A stretch of DNA of 30,489 nt from an uncultured bacterium. Its GTDB lineage: Bacteria > Actinomycetota > Coriobacteriia > Coriobacteriales > Coriobacteriaceae. Location: assembly GCA_905215815.1 (NCBI GenBank), contig CAJMRN010000014.1, forward strand, positions 1-30,489, given 5' to 3'. Below are positions 22,602 through 30,434 of the stretch, one piece after another; position 1 is the first letter of the stretch; each line of letters opens with the position of its first letter. The notes beneath the pieces are model-generated. The model saw only the letters and a list, made by a program, of their open reading frames with translations. It did not search any database and was not told where the DNA came from. The translations under genes and the position numbers were made by a program.

Positions 22602-22619
22602 TTGTCAGGTGTTTGTAAA
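22602..22619. promoter_or_regulatory. Candidate Pho box upstream of pstB
   Basis: On the plus strand TTGTCA-GGTGT-TTGTAA gives two six-base half-sites with an 11-bp period. This resembles the Escherichia coli Pho box (CTGTCA repeats). On the minus strand it reads like the TTAACA repeats bound by Bacillus PhoP. It lies about 80 bases before the pstB start, between the VanS-like kinase stop and pstB. Binding by the neighbouring regulator is inference. Confidence 0.45.
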
Positions 22620-22629
22620 GGCGCCTACA

Positions 22630-23868
22630 CTACGCGGAGGGCAGCTCGATGGTAAAGACGGTATGCTCGGGTGTCGATTCGCACGCGATGGTACCGCCAT
22701 GCGCCCCAACAATCTCCTTGGCGATGGCAAGCCCCAGCCCAGCACCGCCGCGATTGGTCGCACGCGCTGTATCCAGGCGATAGAACTTCTCAAAAATCAC
22801 CTTGAGCTTTGGCTCGGGGATCGGATCGCCCTGGTTCACAAATCGTACGCGTACGCCACCGTCGCCCAAACGCCTGGCCTCGATCGTAATTGTCGAGCCT
22901 TCATAGCTATAGGCAACGGCGTTTTTCATGATGTTATTGAATACGCGAGCCATCTTGTCGCCGTCCACGAGCACCGTCAGGTCCTCGCAGATATCAACCT
23001 GGGCTTCCTTGCGCTGTTCGTTGAGAATGGGATAGAACTCGTCGGCCACCTGCGCCAGCAATAGCCCCAAATCGACGTAAGCGCGGGTGAGCACGATATC
23101 GTGGAAATCAAAACGCGTGATGTCGAAAAACTCCTCGATGAGCGCGTCGAGCCGATGGGCTTTGTCGAGCGCCACGCCCGTAAAGCGTGCACGCTGCTCA
23201 AGCGGCAAATCGGGAGCCTCCTGCAGGAGCGAAAGATAGCCCACCACGCTGGCAAGCGGCGTGCGCAGGTCGTGCGCCAGGTACGTAACCAGGTCATCTT
23301 TGCGATGCGATTCGTCGCGCAAGGCCTGTTGAACCTTACGCTCGCAATCGCGCGCCCGGTTGAGCGCACCCTCGACCTCGAGAAAGTCGCCGTCGATGGT
23401 ATCCCACGTGTCGGGGTTGTCGATCAGACGGTCCTGAATACGGGCGGCGATCACGCGGTCGGCACGCTGCTCGCCTTGCTCATAACCCTGGTAATACAGG
23501 GCACGCCCGCAAAAGAACAGGACACACACGGCGAGTGCCAGCACAAAGCCGAGCATGTTGAACACAAAGGCGGCATTAAAGAACACGGGCCCGCCAATAC
23601 CGCCAAGCGCCATGGCCCCGATCGCCAGCGTAGTCGTCCACGCGGCACCGCCGATTACCACGCAGCGGCGAACGATTTCAAATCGATCGATCAGCAAGAA
23701 GCCAATGAGCAGAACTGCCAGGATACCAACGATATTGTCAATGCCAATGAGTAGCAGACTCAGCAAAAAGAGCAGCACCGTCGCAAGCGCACGGTTGTCG
23801 ACGACCGCCCTTATGTATTCAAAGAGTCGATCGGGCACCTCGAATACCCGCCTATCGTCTTTTGTCAT
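22630..23868 (-). CDS. VanS-like sensor histidine kinase
   Basis: The 412-residue membrane kinase has an N-terminal block of about four hydrophobic helices (about 28-120) with almost no extracytoplasmic loop. A HisKA domain follows with His199 in YLAHDLRTPLASVVGYL, close to the VanS signature, and an ATPase domain with N box NNIMKNAVAYS and GGAGLGLAIAKEI. The ATG at 23866-23868 has GGGGAAG upstream. A GTG six bases earlier is possible. With the regulator 25 bases upstream it forms a two-component system. The lack of an outside sensor domain suggests sensing within the membrane. Confidence 0.87.
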   Translation of the reverse strand: MTKDDRRVFEVPDRLFEYIRAVVDNRALATVLLFLLSLLLIGIDNIVGILAVLLIGFLLIDRFEIVRRCVVIGGAAWTTTLAIGAMALGGIGGPVFFNAAFVFNMLGFVLALAVCVLFFCGRALYYQGYEQGEQRADRVIAARIQDRLIDNPDTWDTIDGDFLEVEGALNRARDCERKVQQALRDESHRKDDLVTYLAHDLRTPLASVVGYLSLLQEAPDLPLEQRARFTGVALDKAHRLDALIEEFFDITRFDFHDIVLTRAYVDLGLLLAQVADEFYPILNEQRKEAQVDICEDLTVLVDGDKMARVFNNIMKNAVAYSYEGSTITIEARRLGDGGVRVRFVNQGDPIPEPKLKVIFEKFYRLDTARATNRGGAGLGLAIAKEIVGAHGGTIACESTPEHTVFTIELPSA

Positions 23869-23893
23869 ATCCACTTCCCCACCATCAAAGGCG

Positions 23894-24589
23894 TTATTCG
23901 ATTATGTAGCCAACGCCCCAGACGTTTTTGATAAAGCGCGGCTTTTGAGCATCGTCGCCGATCTTTTCGCGCAGATGGCGGATGTGCACCATCACCGTAT
24001 TGTTGGAGCCGGGCATAAAATCCTCGTTCCACACCGCGCGGAACAGGTCCCCCACGGCCACCACGCTGCCACGATGCTCGACCAGATACAGCAAGATGGA
24101 ATACTCGATGGGCGTGAGGCGCACCGGTGCACCGTCCACCGTCACACAACGAGCGTCGCGGTTGATCTCGAGGCCGTCGAGCTGGATGGTCGGCGACTCG
24201 ACCGCCTGTGCGCGGCTGCCGTAGCTAGTGTAACGACGGAGCTGAGCATGAACGCGCGCAATGAGCTCCAGCGGACGGAACGGCTTGACCACGTAATCGT
24301 CTGCGCCCAACGAGAGGCCCTCGATCTTGTCATGTTGGGCATCGCGCGCCGTCAGCATAATAACGGGATAGGTATGGCTAGCGCGGATGGTGCGCAGCAG
24401 CTCAAAGCCGTCGATATCGGGCAGCATGACGTCCAGCAGCGCCAGATCGAACTCCTGCTCCAAAATCGCCTTGGCAGCATCTGCGCCGCTATAGGCAATC
24501 TGAACATCAAAGCCCTCTTTTGTAAGGTAGATACCAACCAGGTCGGCGATGGCCTTCTCGTCATCAACTACCAAAATGCGCTCGTTCAT
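23894..24589 (-). CDS. VanR-like OmpR-family response regulator
   Basis: The 231-residue regulator has a receiver domain (Asp53 in LALLDVMLPDIDG, Lys in VVKPFRPLEL) and a winged-helix DNA-binding domain ending NVWGVGYIIE. The linker and the IRHLREKIGDD recognition region resemble VanR. The ATG has AGGAG 6 nt upstream. It is the first gene of the minus-strand signalling block and is divergent from a D,D-carboxypeptidase gene that it may control. Confidence 0.88.
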   Translation of the reverse strand: MNERILVVDDEKAIADLVGIYLTKEGFDVQIAYSGADAAKAILEQEFDLALLDVMLPDIDGFELLRTIRASHTYPVIMLTARDAQHDKIEGLSLGADDYVVKPFRPLELIARVHAQLRRYTSYGSRAQAVESPTIQLDGLEINRDARCVTVDGAPVRLTPIEYSILLYLVEHRGSVVAVGDLFRAVWNEDFMPGSNNTVMVHIRHLREKIGDDAQKPRFIKNVWGVGYIIE

Positions 24590-24609
24590 GCGTGCTCCTC
24601 TCGCGCTCC

Positions 24610-24615
24610 ATTATG
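24610..24615 (-). promoter_or_regulatory. Candidate -10 element of the VanR-like gene
   Basis: The minus strand reads CATAAT about 20 bases before the ATG. No clear -35 lies upstream, as expected for an activated promoter. Confidence 0.35.
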
Positions 24616-24654
24616 CCCGAGGCAGCACGCGCCACACACAACAAGCGCGGGCGA

Positions 24655-24669
24655 TTAAGTCGACCTTAA
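24655..24669. promoter_or_regulatory. Dyad between divergent regulator and dacA, candidate operator
   Basis: TTAAG-TCGAC-CTTAA is a perfect dyad (5-bp arms, palindromic centre). It lies about 45-60 bases upstream of the expected start of the VanR-like gene and about 80-90 upstream of the dacA -10. That position suits an activator serving either side. Confidence 0.4.
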
Positions 24670-24743
24670 GCACCTATGTGTCCGTTCGGGCGCAGACATG
24701 GGCCGCGCACGCCCGTGCGCTGATTGTCCGCGCCGGTAAACGA

Positions 24744-24749
24744 TATACT
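24744..24749 (+). promoter_or_regulatory. Candidate -10 element of dacA
   Basis: TATACT lies about 40 bases before the chosen GTG start of dacA. A -35 is not evident at 16-18 bases. Its position argues for the GTG and against longer forms of the protein. Confidence 0.4.
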
Positions 24750-24788
24750 TTGAACTCTAAAGAGACCATCCCGTCGAAAGCGAAATCT

Positions 24789-26129
24789 GTGAAGACCCTT
24801 AGTTCTCTTGTAAAGCGCTCCGCGCAACTGACCGCCGGCATTGTCTGCGCCGTCGCCCTTGCCGCCGGTACGCCGTCTGCCGCCGACGCCCAGGCGCTTA
24901 CGACCGATATCGTTTGCGGCAAGACCGCCGACGCCCGCGGCATCACGGCCGAGAATCTGCCCGATATCGATGCGACCAACGCCATCGTCATGAGCAAGGA
25001 CGGTTCCGTCTATTACGCCCGCAGTGCCGACGAGCAGGTCAAGATCGCCTCAATTACCAAGGTCATGACCGCAATCCTAACCATCGAGAACTGCAAGATG
25101 GATGAGAAGGTCACGGTGAGCAACGCCGCGGCAACCGTGGGCAATTCGACCGCCGGCTTGCTCAAAGGCGACGAGCTCACAGTGGAACAGGCCCTGCGCG
25201 GCCTGATGATTCCCTCGGGCAATGACGCCGCCATCGTACTTGCCGAGCATGTGGGCAAAAAGATCGACCCCAAGACCAAAGATGCCGAGGCCACGTTTGT
25301 CAAGGCCATGAACGAGCGCGCTAAAAAGCTCGGCTGCACGGGAACGCTTTTTGAGAATCCGCACGGTCTGGACTTTGATGAGTGGGCCGGCGACATGCAC
25401 TCGACCGCGCACGATGCGGCCCTGATGATGCAGGAAGCAATGAAGAGCGATACGTTCCGCGAGATCGTGGCGAGCGATGATTCCTGGATTGAGGTTACAG
25501 GCGCCGACGGCTCCGACCACTCACATTCCATGGATACGCACAACGAGCTGCTGGGGCAGGACGGCAATATCGGCGGCAAGACCGGCACTACCGACGATGC
25601 CGGCTACTGCTTTACGGCAGCCTACGACCGCGATGGCGACGAGACCTATACCGTCGTTTTGAACTCCAGCACCAACGACCAGCGCTTTGCCGACACGGCC
25701 GCCCTTGCCAACTGGTACTACGGCCACAAGGTGACGGTTGCGATCGCCAACACGCAGGAAAAGACCGCCAACGGCAATCCGCTCATCGCGCGCATAAGCC
25801 AGACCGACTGGACGGACAAGACGATCGACGCCACACTCGCCGATCCCGCAGCTCAGGCGACCATCTTTTCGCTTGCCGGAGAAGTAACCGAAAAGGTTGC
25901 CTACGATGACCTTTCGGGCACGGTGCATGAGGGCGACAAAGTGGGTAGCCTCACGCTCAAACAAGACGGCATCAAGGTCGTTGTCGCGGATCTGGTTGCC
26001 GACGAGGAAGGCTCGGGACCGAATCCCATTGAATGGCTTCTTGTGAAACTCGACCGCCTGAGTCGTCGCATCGAAAACCGTCCGCTTACGGCAGAAAGCG
26101 AAACCGTAGCCAAGGCACCCGAGGTATAG
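24789..26129 (+). CDS. dacA: Serine D-Ala-D-Ala carboxypeptidase (PBP5/DacA type)
   Basis: This secreted S11-family enzyme removes the terminal D-Ala of peptidoglycan stem peptides. The 446-residue product starts with a basic N-terminus and a hydrophobic core (about 12-27) ending in ADAQA, a signal peptide. The catalytic motifs are S88-I-T-K91, S143-G-N145 and K264-T-G266. A C-terminal beta-rich domain follows. The last 35 residues could form an amphipathic membrane anchor. I chose the GTG at 24789-24791 because longer frames run through the divergent regulator and lack a signal-peptide start. The ribosome-binding site is weak. It is divergent from the VanR/VanS-like genes, and a strong terminator follows. 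Confidence 0.92.
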   Translation: MKTLSSLVKRSAQLTAGIVCAVALAAGTPSAADAQALTTDIVCGKTADARGITAENLPDIDATNAIVMSKDGSVYYARSADEQVKIASITKVMTAILTIENCKMDEKVTVSNAAATVGNSTAGLLKGDELTVEQALRGLMIPSGNDAAIVLAEHVGKKIDPKTKDAEATFVKAMNERAKKLGCTGTLFENPHGLDFDEWAGDMHSTAHDAALMMQEAMKSDTFREIVASDDSWIEVTGADGSDHSHSMDTHNELLGQDGNIGGKTGTTDDAGYCFTAAYDRDGDETYTVVLNSSTNDQRFADTAALANWYYGHKVTVAIANTQEKTANGNPLIARISQTDWTDKTIDATLADPAAQATIFSLAGEVTEKVAYDDLSGTVHEGDKVGSLTLKQDGIKVVVADLVADEEGSGPNPIEWLLVKLDRLSRRIENRPLTAESETVAKAPEV

Positions 26130-26156
26130 GGTCGAAGAACAATACGCTCACTGAAA

Positions 26157-26186
26157 GGAGGCGTCCGAAAGGATGCCTCTTTTTTT
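26157..26186 (+). terminator. Intrinsic terminator of dacA
   Basis: GAGGCGTCC and GGATGCCTC form a 9-bp stem with one wobble around a GAAA tetraloop. Seven T residues follow (26180-26186). It lies about 30 bases after the dacA stop. Confidence 0.9.
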
Positions 26187-26217
26187 GAGAACTCCTCAAG
26201 AAGATGAGGGTATCTCA
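26187..26217. repeat. Hairpin between dacA and the TM2 gene
   Basis: TGAGA...TCTCA and an inner CCTCA...TGAGG pair in two steps around AGAAGA. No T-run lies downstream on minus, so its use as terminator for the TM2 gene is doubtful. Confidence 0.4.
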
Positions 26218-26297
26218 GAATCATCAGAGCAGCATGGTGTTAGCCGTTTGCCTTTGCTCCGTCTTCGCAGAGTTTTTAAATGGGTTCGCCGAGCCGG

Positions 26298-27449
26298 CTA
26301 GTAAATCCTTTCGACCTCTTTGGTCAAGGCCTTAAATAAATCTCCAGTCGAGGAATTGGCCCCAGGGCACAGCGACTGCCAGGCACCCGTCTCCCCGACG
26401 ATACCCGCACTCGTCATGACAAGATCGTCGCTCCGCCTGCGAATGGAGACGCTAATGGAACTGCCATTATGGAATCCGTATATATCGACTTTGTTAATGC
26501 GTCCATCAGCTAGATAGCTGATCCCAACATTGATACTGTCGCCATACTCCGGCAATTCGAAGCCATGGAGATCCTTCAACATCTTCACGTCCTGATGGCA
26601 AATGCGGGCTTCGACGACATTCTTGGGCATCTTGCCCGTCTTTGTAGGCGAGCAAAAGCTAATGCTTGGTTGCTCGCTGCTCATGCCTCGGTCGAACCTA
26701 AGCATGCACGGGCATACCGACTCAATTGTTCGCAAGGCGTCCGCCACGACCTTTTCCTCGGTAAACATCTCCACGTCAATGCCATTTTCTTCCATATAGG
26801 CACGGTTTTTACGTTGAAGCTCTAGCCGGACTGCAGCCTCCTCGTCTCCACGCTGTTCCCAATTTCCGGAGTCGGAGGCGTTTCGATCGAAAGCAGAATC
26901 AACAGAATACGACATCTGCCGTTGAGTAAGGTCGCTACCGCCGAGACGCCTTAGTTCCGAGCGTCTCATCAATAGTGTCACAATATCAAACAGCCAGCCA
27001 AATCCAAAAAGACCAAAGGTAAAGAGATATAGAAAGAAGCTGCCCCACATCCGTGCATACGCCCTATGAGCACCCGACCACCCGAGAAGGAGGCATAGCA
27101 AAAGCGCCTTGTTTGCCCTGTCAGCCGACGTGATTTCTCGAGTGAGAGATTTCTGTTCAGACTTCGCCAAAGTTGTAACTTCATGCGGTGAAACAGTAAT
27201 TGAGGACGCCCTTGATGCCGAACTCCGAGCGCCTGATTTAACAACGGCGCGAGCGACATCCCCAACTCCGACGGTCGTTCTGCTGTATACGGCATTGTAA
27301 GCAGCCTTCTTCGGATTTTTGATCCACCCCATGCCCTTCTTACCATAGCCGGGGATTATCGCCCGCTTTACCGCGCGCTTCGCTCTGCCGGTCGTTCTTG
27401 CCTTGAGTGATGTCTTTAGATTCGGCTTACGCAGTCCAACCTTTACCAT
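26298..27449 (-). CDS. TM2-domain membrane protein, function unknown
   Basis: The 383-residue protein has a very basic N-terminus (about the first 50 residues), then a TM2 domain near residues 105-160. That domain comprises KALLLCLLLGWSGAHRAY and LFTFGLFGFGWLFDIVTLL, two membrane helices with the HRxY signature between. A soluble C-terminal region of about 200 residues, Cys- and Ser-containing and unlike anything I recognise, follows. The ATG at 27447-27449 has GGAG 6 nt upstream. GC content and codon use look lower than in neighbouring genes, which suggests acquisition. It is flanked by tRNA-Ser. The role is unknown. Confidence 0.75.
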   Translation of the reverse strand: MVKVGLRKPNLKTSLKARTTGRAKRAVKRAIIPGYGKKGMGWIKNPKKAAYNAVYSRTTVGVGDVARAVVKSGARSSASRASSITVSPHEVTTLAKSEQKSLTREITSADRANKALLLCLLLGWSGAHRAYARMWGSFFLYLFTFGLFGFGWLFDIVTLLMRRSELRRLGGSDLTQRQMSYSVDSAFDRNASDSGNWEQRGDEEAAVRLELQRKNRAYMEENGIDVEMFTEEKVVADALRTIESVCPCMLRFDRGMSSEQPSISFCSPTKTGKMPKNVVEARICHQDVKMLKDLHGFELPEYGDSINVGISYLADGRINKVDIYGFHNGSSISVSIRRRSDDLVMTSAGIVGETGAWQSLCPGANSSTGDLFKALTKEVERIY

Positions 27450-27475
27450 ATTCCACTCCATCCCCTCGGAACCCC

Positions 27476-27506
27476 ACACCGGGGTGCACGAGCGTGCCCC
27501 GGGTGT
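27476..27506 (-). promoter_or_regulatory. Hairpin in the leader of the TM2 gene
   Basis: On the minus strand ACACC and GGGG pair with CCCC and GGTGT with one bulge, topped by a short CAC/GTG stem. It lies about 30 bases before the start codon and has no T-run. A role in translation control is possible but unproven. Confidence 0.35.
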
Positions 27507-27582
27507 CCCCGTTTTCAAGCGCCCGTGTTTACCTAATGTTCGCGCCCTCTCGGGCTCTAGTCCCCAGCTGCCATTCTTGATA

Positions 27583-27610
27583 ATAAAAAAGGGCCCCAAA
27601 TGGGACCCTT
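27583..27610 (-). terminator. Intrinsic terminator of tRNA-Ser
   Basis: On the minus strand AAGGGTCCC and GGGGCCCTT pair with one wobble around ATTT, followed by TTTTTATTATC. It lies 14 bases after the encoded CCA of tRNA-Ser. Confidence 0.85.
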
Positions 27611-27624
27611 CTTCAAATTCATAC

Positions 27625-27715
27625 TGGCGGAGAGCTGGGGATTCGAACCCCAGATGCCCTTTTGGGGCATACTCGCTTAGCAGGCGAGCACCTTCGGCCT
27701 CTCGGTCAGCTCTCC
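27625..27715 (-). tRNA. tRNA-Ser (anticodon GCT)
   Basis: This is a class II tRNA. The acceptor GGAGAGC (27715-27709) pairs with GCTCTCC (27635-27629), followed by discriminator G and encoded CCA (27627-27625). The anticodon stem CTCGC/GCGAG encloses CTGCTAA, giving anticodon GCT at 27681-27679. The long variable arm ATGCCCCAAAAGGGCAT is clear. It reads AGC and AGU codons. Confidence 0.96.
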
Positions 27716-27807
27716 GTAACAGCCGTTCTATAGTAACCAAACAGCCGAAGTTGGGCAAGAGGGAATTTTCGAATTGCCCAGCAGCTTTTCTTCCTCGCAA
27801 GCTTCGA

Positions 27808-30249
27808 CTACCCCAGCGAGCGGTTGAGGGAGCCGAGTTCATCGTTGCCCATGGTGCGCCACATTTGGAAGATACAGACACGCGCCAGGAAAAAGAAGCC
27901 GTTATCGACCAGCTGCACGGCAGCATCCGCCAGCTGGTTGGTCACAGCAGGCACCGGCGGTAACTCGAGCCCGGCCTTACGGATGGTCTCAACCGCATCC
28001 TCAAACGTCGGCGGCTCATTGACACCCATCTCGTTCATAAGGCCCTGCATTTCCTCCAGCGCGTTGCCACCCGACTCCTCGCCACGCGGCACGAGGCGGT
28101 AGCATGCCAACGCGAGCTCGAGCTGGTCGCAGTTCCAATAGGCAAACGCCAGGCGATAGAACAGGTAACCGATTGAGGGGCGGTCGCTGGCAATGCGCAA
28201 GCCGTGGCGCGCCACCTCGATAATCTCGTCAAAGCGCTCCAGGCGCGCCAGCACGTTGATGAGCGCAAAGTGCGATTGCATGGACGAGCGAGCCAGATCG
28301 TAAAGACGACGCACCTCGGGCAATGCCCGTTCAAAATCCTCCTGCTCAGCGTAAAAGCTGCAGATTTCGTGCTGGGCAAAGTACAGCGCATCGGGAGCAC
28401 GCAAAATACGAACGGAGCGGTCTTCCTCCATTACCGGCAGCACCATACGTACTAGCTGGTTGTCGCAAAACTGCGTCTGAACCGGACCCGTTGCCAAAAG
28501 CTCGGCAACGGCGCACTTAGTCTCCAGCTCCTCAACAAGACGGGAAAAGCCCTCAAACGCACCTGCGCGGTCGACTTTGGCCTGCTCGCGCAACTCAACA
28601 ATGCGCGCTACATACGGGTCATCGTCCTCCTCCATGACCTCAAGCTCATCAGCCGTATCGGCAAGCAGCAAGTCACGCAACGCCGGCGGCAGCGAACGGT
28701 GGTCGTCACGCGGGCGAGCGTGAACCTCAGCGGGCTCAATCGCATCCGGCGCGTCTGACTCATATGCCTCAAGCATGCGCTTGCACGGCATATCGTCCAT
28801 ATCCATGCTCTCAAGATCCTTGGCAACAGGCACGCAATTGGCCAGATAGGCCGCACGCCCAAAGGAATATGTTGCAATAATACGTTCGCCCTGCTCGCCG
28901 TCGGGAGCCGCAATCTGAACGTAGCAGCGCGTAATGCAAGAACCTGCGGCAAAACACGCCGCCGCCAGCGTGAGTGCCACGCGCGCGTCGTGCTCCGCAG
29001 CCCAAATCGCGCGCACGTCCTCGTCCAACTCGCACCAGACGTCATCCTGGGCGTCGTATTCACGTTGCGGCATGGCATCCACGGCAGAGTGCCCAAACCG
29101 AACGAGCATAATCCCCTCGGCAACGTTTGCCCGATAGGTATAGTCGAGCCGTGTGACCACGTTAAGCGCCTCAACAATACGCGCGAAGCGGGTACGGACG
29201 TCCCATTCACCGCCCGGCCGGCAAGCCACCGTTCCCGGCTTTGCCCACGGGTTGTCACTCGAGGCCGTATCGAGCAGTCGAGGAATATCGTTGGTCGTCT
29301 TGGCGATATGCCATGCGTCAAAGAGCGCGCAGCCCTCCAGACTCGGAGACGAGGCCGCGGGGCCTAATCCAGCTCCGATGCGCTCAAGGATGCCGGAGAG
29401 ACGGTTGAGACGGCACTCGATGGCAAGCAGCGTGTCAATCTCGTCCTGTTCCAGCAGACTACGATCAAAATTGAGATAGAACAGCTTTGAGCGATCGATG
29501 CGCGCTAGGCTCATTTCGGTCTTTGCCGCGATGGTGCGCAGGCGCGGCAGGTTGACCTCGCCCATCAAGGCCGCGGCATAGCGCTCGATACCACTCGGAT
29601 CATCTGCGTGGTCGATGCGATAAAGCAACGTCTCGATGGCATCGGGGAGCGGCGTGGAATCAAAGCCCAGAAGCACCTCAACCGGCTCCGAAAGTTTTAC
29701 AAGCTTTATTTTGTCGACGACATTTTTCATTCCTTCGTCGAGCCTGTCAGCGTCTGGCGTATTTGCGGCAACATTTTCGGAATCGGCAAATATCACGTAG
29801 CGCAAGAACATCGAGGCCATGAACTCGCCGTAGCGAAGGCTGCGGGTCGAATTCCACGTCTCGTGATCGGATTGTTCGCGCATGGTACCTTCGGGAGAGC
29901 CGTTGACTCGTGCTTGGGGACGCATGGTACCGTCGCTGTCCCTCACCGTAATCTCGCCAATGCTGGGGTTGGACTCGTCAAGGACCAGCTGCATGTCGGG
30001 CTCATCGGGCAATGACGCCTCGCTAACGGGACGGTCCACCTTGTACACCTCACCCGAAACGCTCACGTAGCCCAAAAGCGATATGTGGCTTTTGCCGACG
30101 AATTCGACAACATAGCATGACTCTTTGGGGTCCTCGCCAAAGACTTTCCAGACAACACCATACGAGCGCCCCGCGGGCTGCTCGGGCATCGATGGAAAAC
30201 GCTTTTTGGGGTCGAGAAACTTGAGCTTGTATGTCGGACGCTCTGCCAC
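27808..30249 (-). CDS. Large TPR-type protein of unknown function
   Basis: The 813-residue product is cytoplasmic by appearance: no signal peptide and no membrane helices. The first 100 or so residues are beta-rich, the centre is mostly helical, an acidic patch (EVMEEDDDP) lies near residue 547, and the last third has helix-turn-helix pairs that look like TPRs (about 640-740, for instance ALYFAQHEICSFYAEQEDFERALPE in two parts). I recognise no catalytic motif. It starts with GTG (30247-30249), with AGGGTG about 9 nt upstream. It stands alone between tRNA-Ser and tRNA-Arg. It may be a lineage-specific scaffold or interaction protein. Confidence 0.75.
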   Translation of the reverse strand: MAERPTYKLKFLDPKKRFPSMPEQPAGRSYGVVWKVFGEDPKESCYVVEFVGKSHISLLGYVSVSGEVYKVDRPVSEASLPDEPDMQLVLDESNPSIGEITVRDSDGTMRPQARVNGSPEGTMREQSDHETWNSTRSLRYGEFMASMFLRYVIFADSENVAANTPDADRLDEGMKNVVDKIKLVKLSEPVEVLLGFDSTPLPDAIETLLYRIDHADDPSGIERYAAALMGEVNLPRLRTIAAKTEMSLARIDRSKLFYLNFDRSLLEQDEIDTLLAIECRLNRLSGILERIGAGLGPAASSPSLEGCALFDAWHIAKTTNDIPRLLDTASSDNPWAKPGTVACRPGGEWDVRTRFARIVEALNVVTRLDYTYRANVAEGIMLVRFGHSAVDAMPQREYDAQDDVWCELDEDVRAIWAAEHDARVALTLAAACFAAGSCITRCYVQIAAPDGEQGERIIATYSFGRAAYLANCVPVAKDLESMDMDDMPCKRMLEAYESDAPDAIEPAEVHARPRDDHRSLPPALRDLLLADTADELEVMEEDDDPYVARIVELREQAKVDRAGAFEGFSRLVEELETKCAVAELLATGPVQTQFCDNQLVRMVLPVMEEDRSVRILRAPDALYFAQHEICSFYAEQEDFERALPEVRRLYDLARSSMQSHFALINVLARLERFDEIIEVARHGLRIASDRPSIGYLFYRLAFAYWNCDQLELALACYRLVPRGEESGGNALEEMQGLMNEMGVNEPPTFEDAVETIRKAGLELPPVPAVTNQLADAAVQLVDNGFFFLARVCIFQMWRTMGNDELGSLNRSLG

Positions 30250-30393
30250 GAAATATCACCCTGATCGGTCGTCTAGAGAAGGAGCGGTCGCGGATGGGCC
30301 GCGACACCTACTCGGAATCTTACACGAGTCGATAAGAAATAGACCGCTTCACGCTCGCGCCTCGACCGAGGTTCGAATCCATGGGATGCCGGC

Positions 30394-30424
30394 GTAAAAG
30401 AAAAGCCCCCGTTGCCAGAGGCTT
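30394..30424 (-). terminator. Intrinsic terminator of tRNA-Arg
   Basis: On the minus strand AAGCCTC pairs with GGGGCTT (one wobble) across a loop of about 8 nt, followed by TTTTCTTTTA. It lies 10 bases after the tRNA CCA. Confidence 0.75.
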
Positions 30425-30434
30425 TAAGTTCAAA

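Noticed and set aside
27558..27575. Possible duplicated tRNA-Ser 3' end near the TM2 gene
   Set aside because: Only a short AGCTGGGGA-like match is seen, without the CCA end or flanking identity, unlike the clear tRNA-Leu copy.
30371..30380. tRNA T-loop-like GTTCGAATCC on the plus strand
   Set aside because: The flanking five bases on each side do not pair as a T stem, and no anticodon arm or acceptor is found around it.
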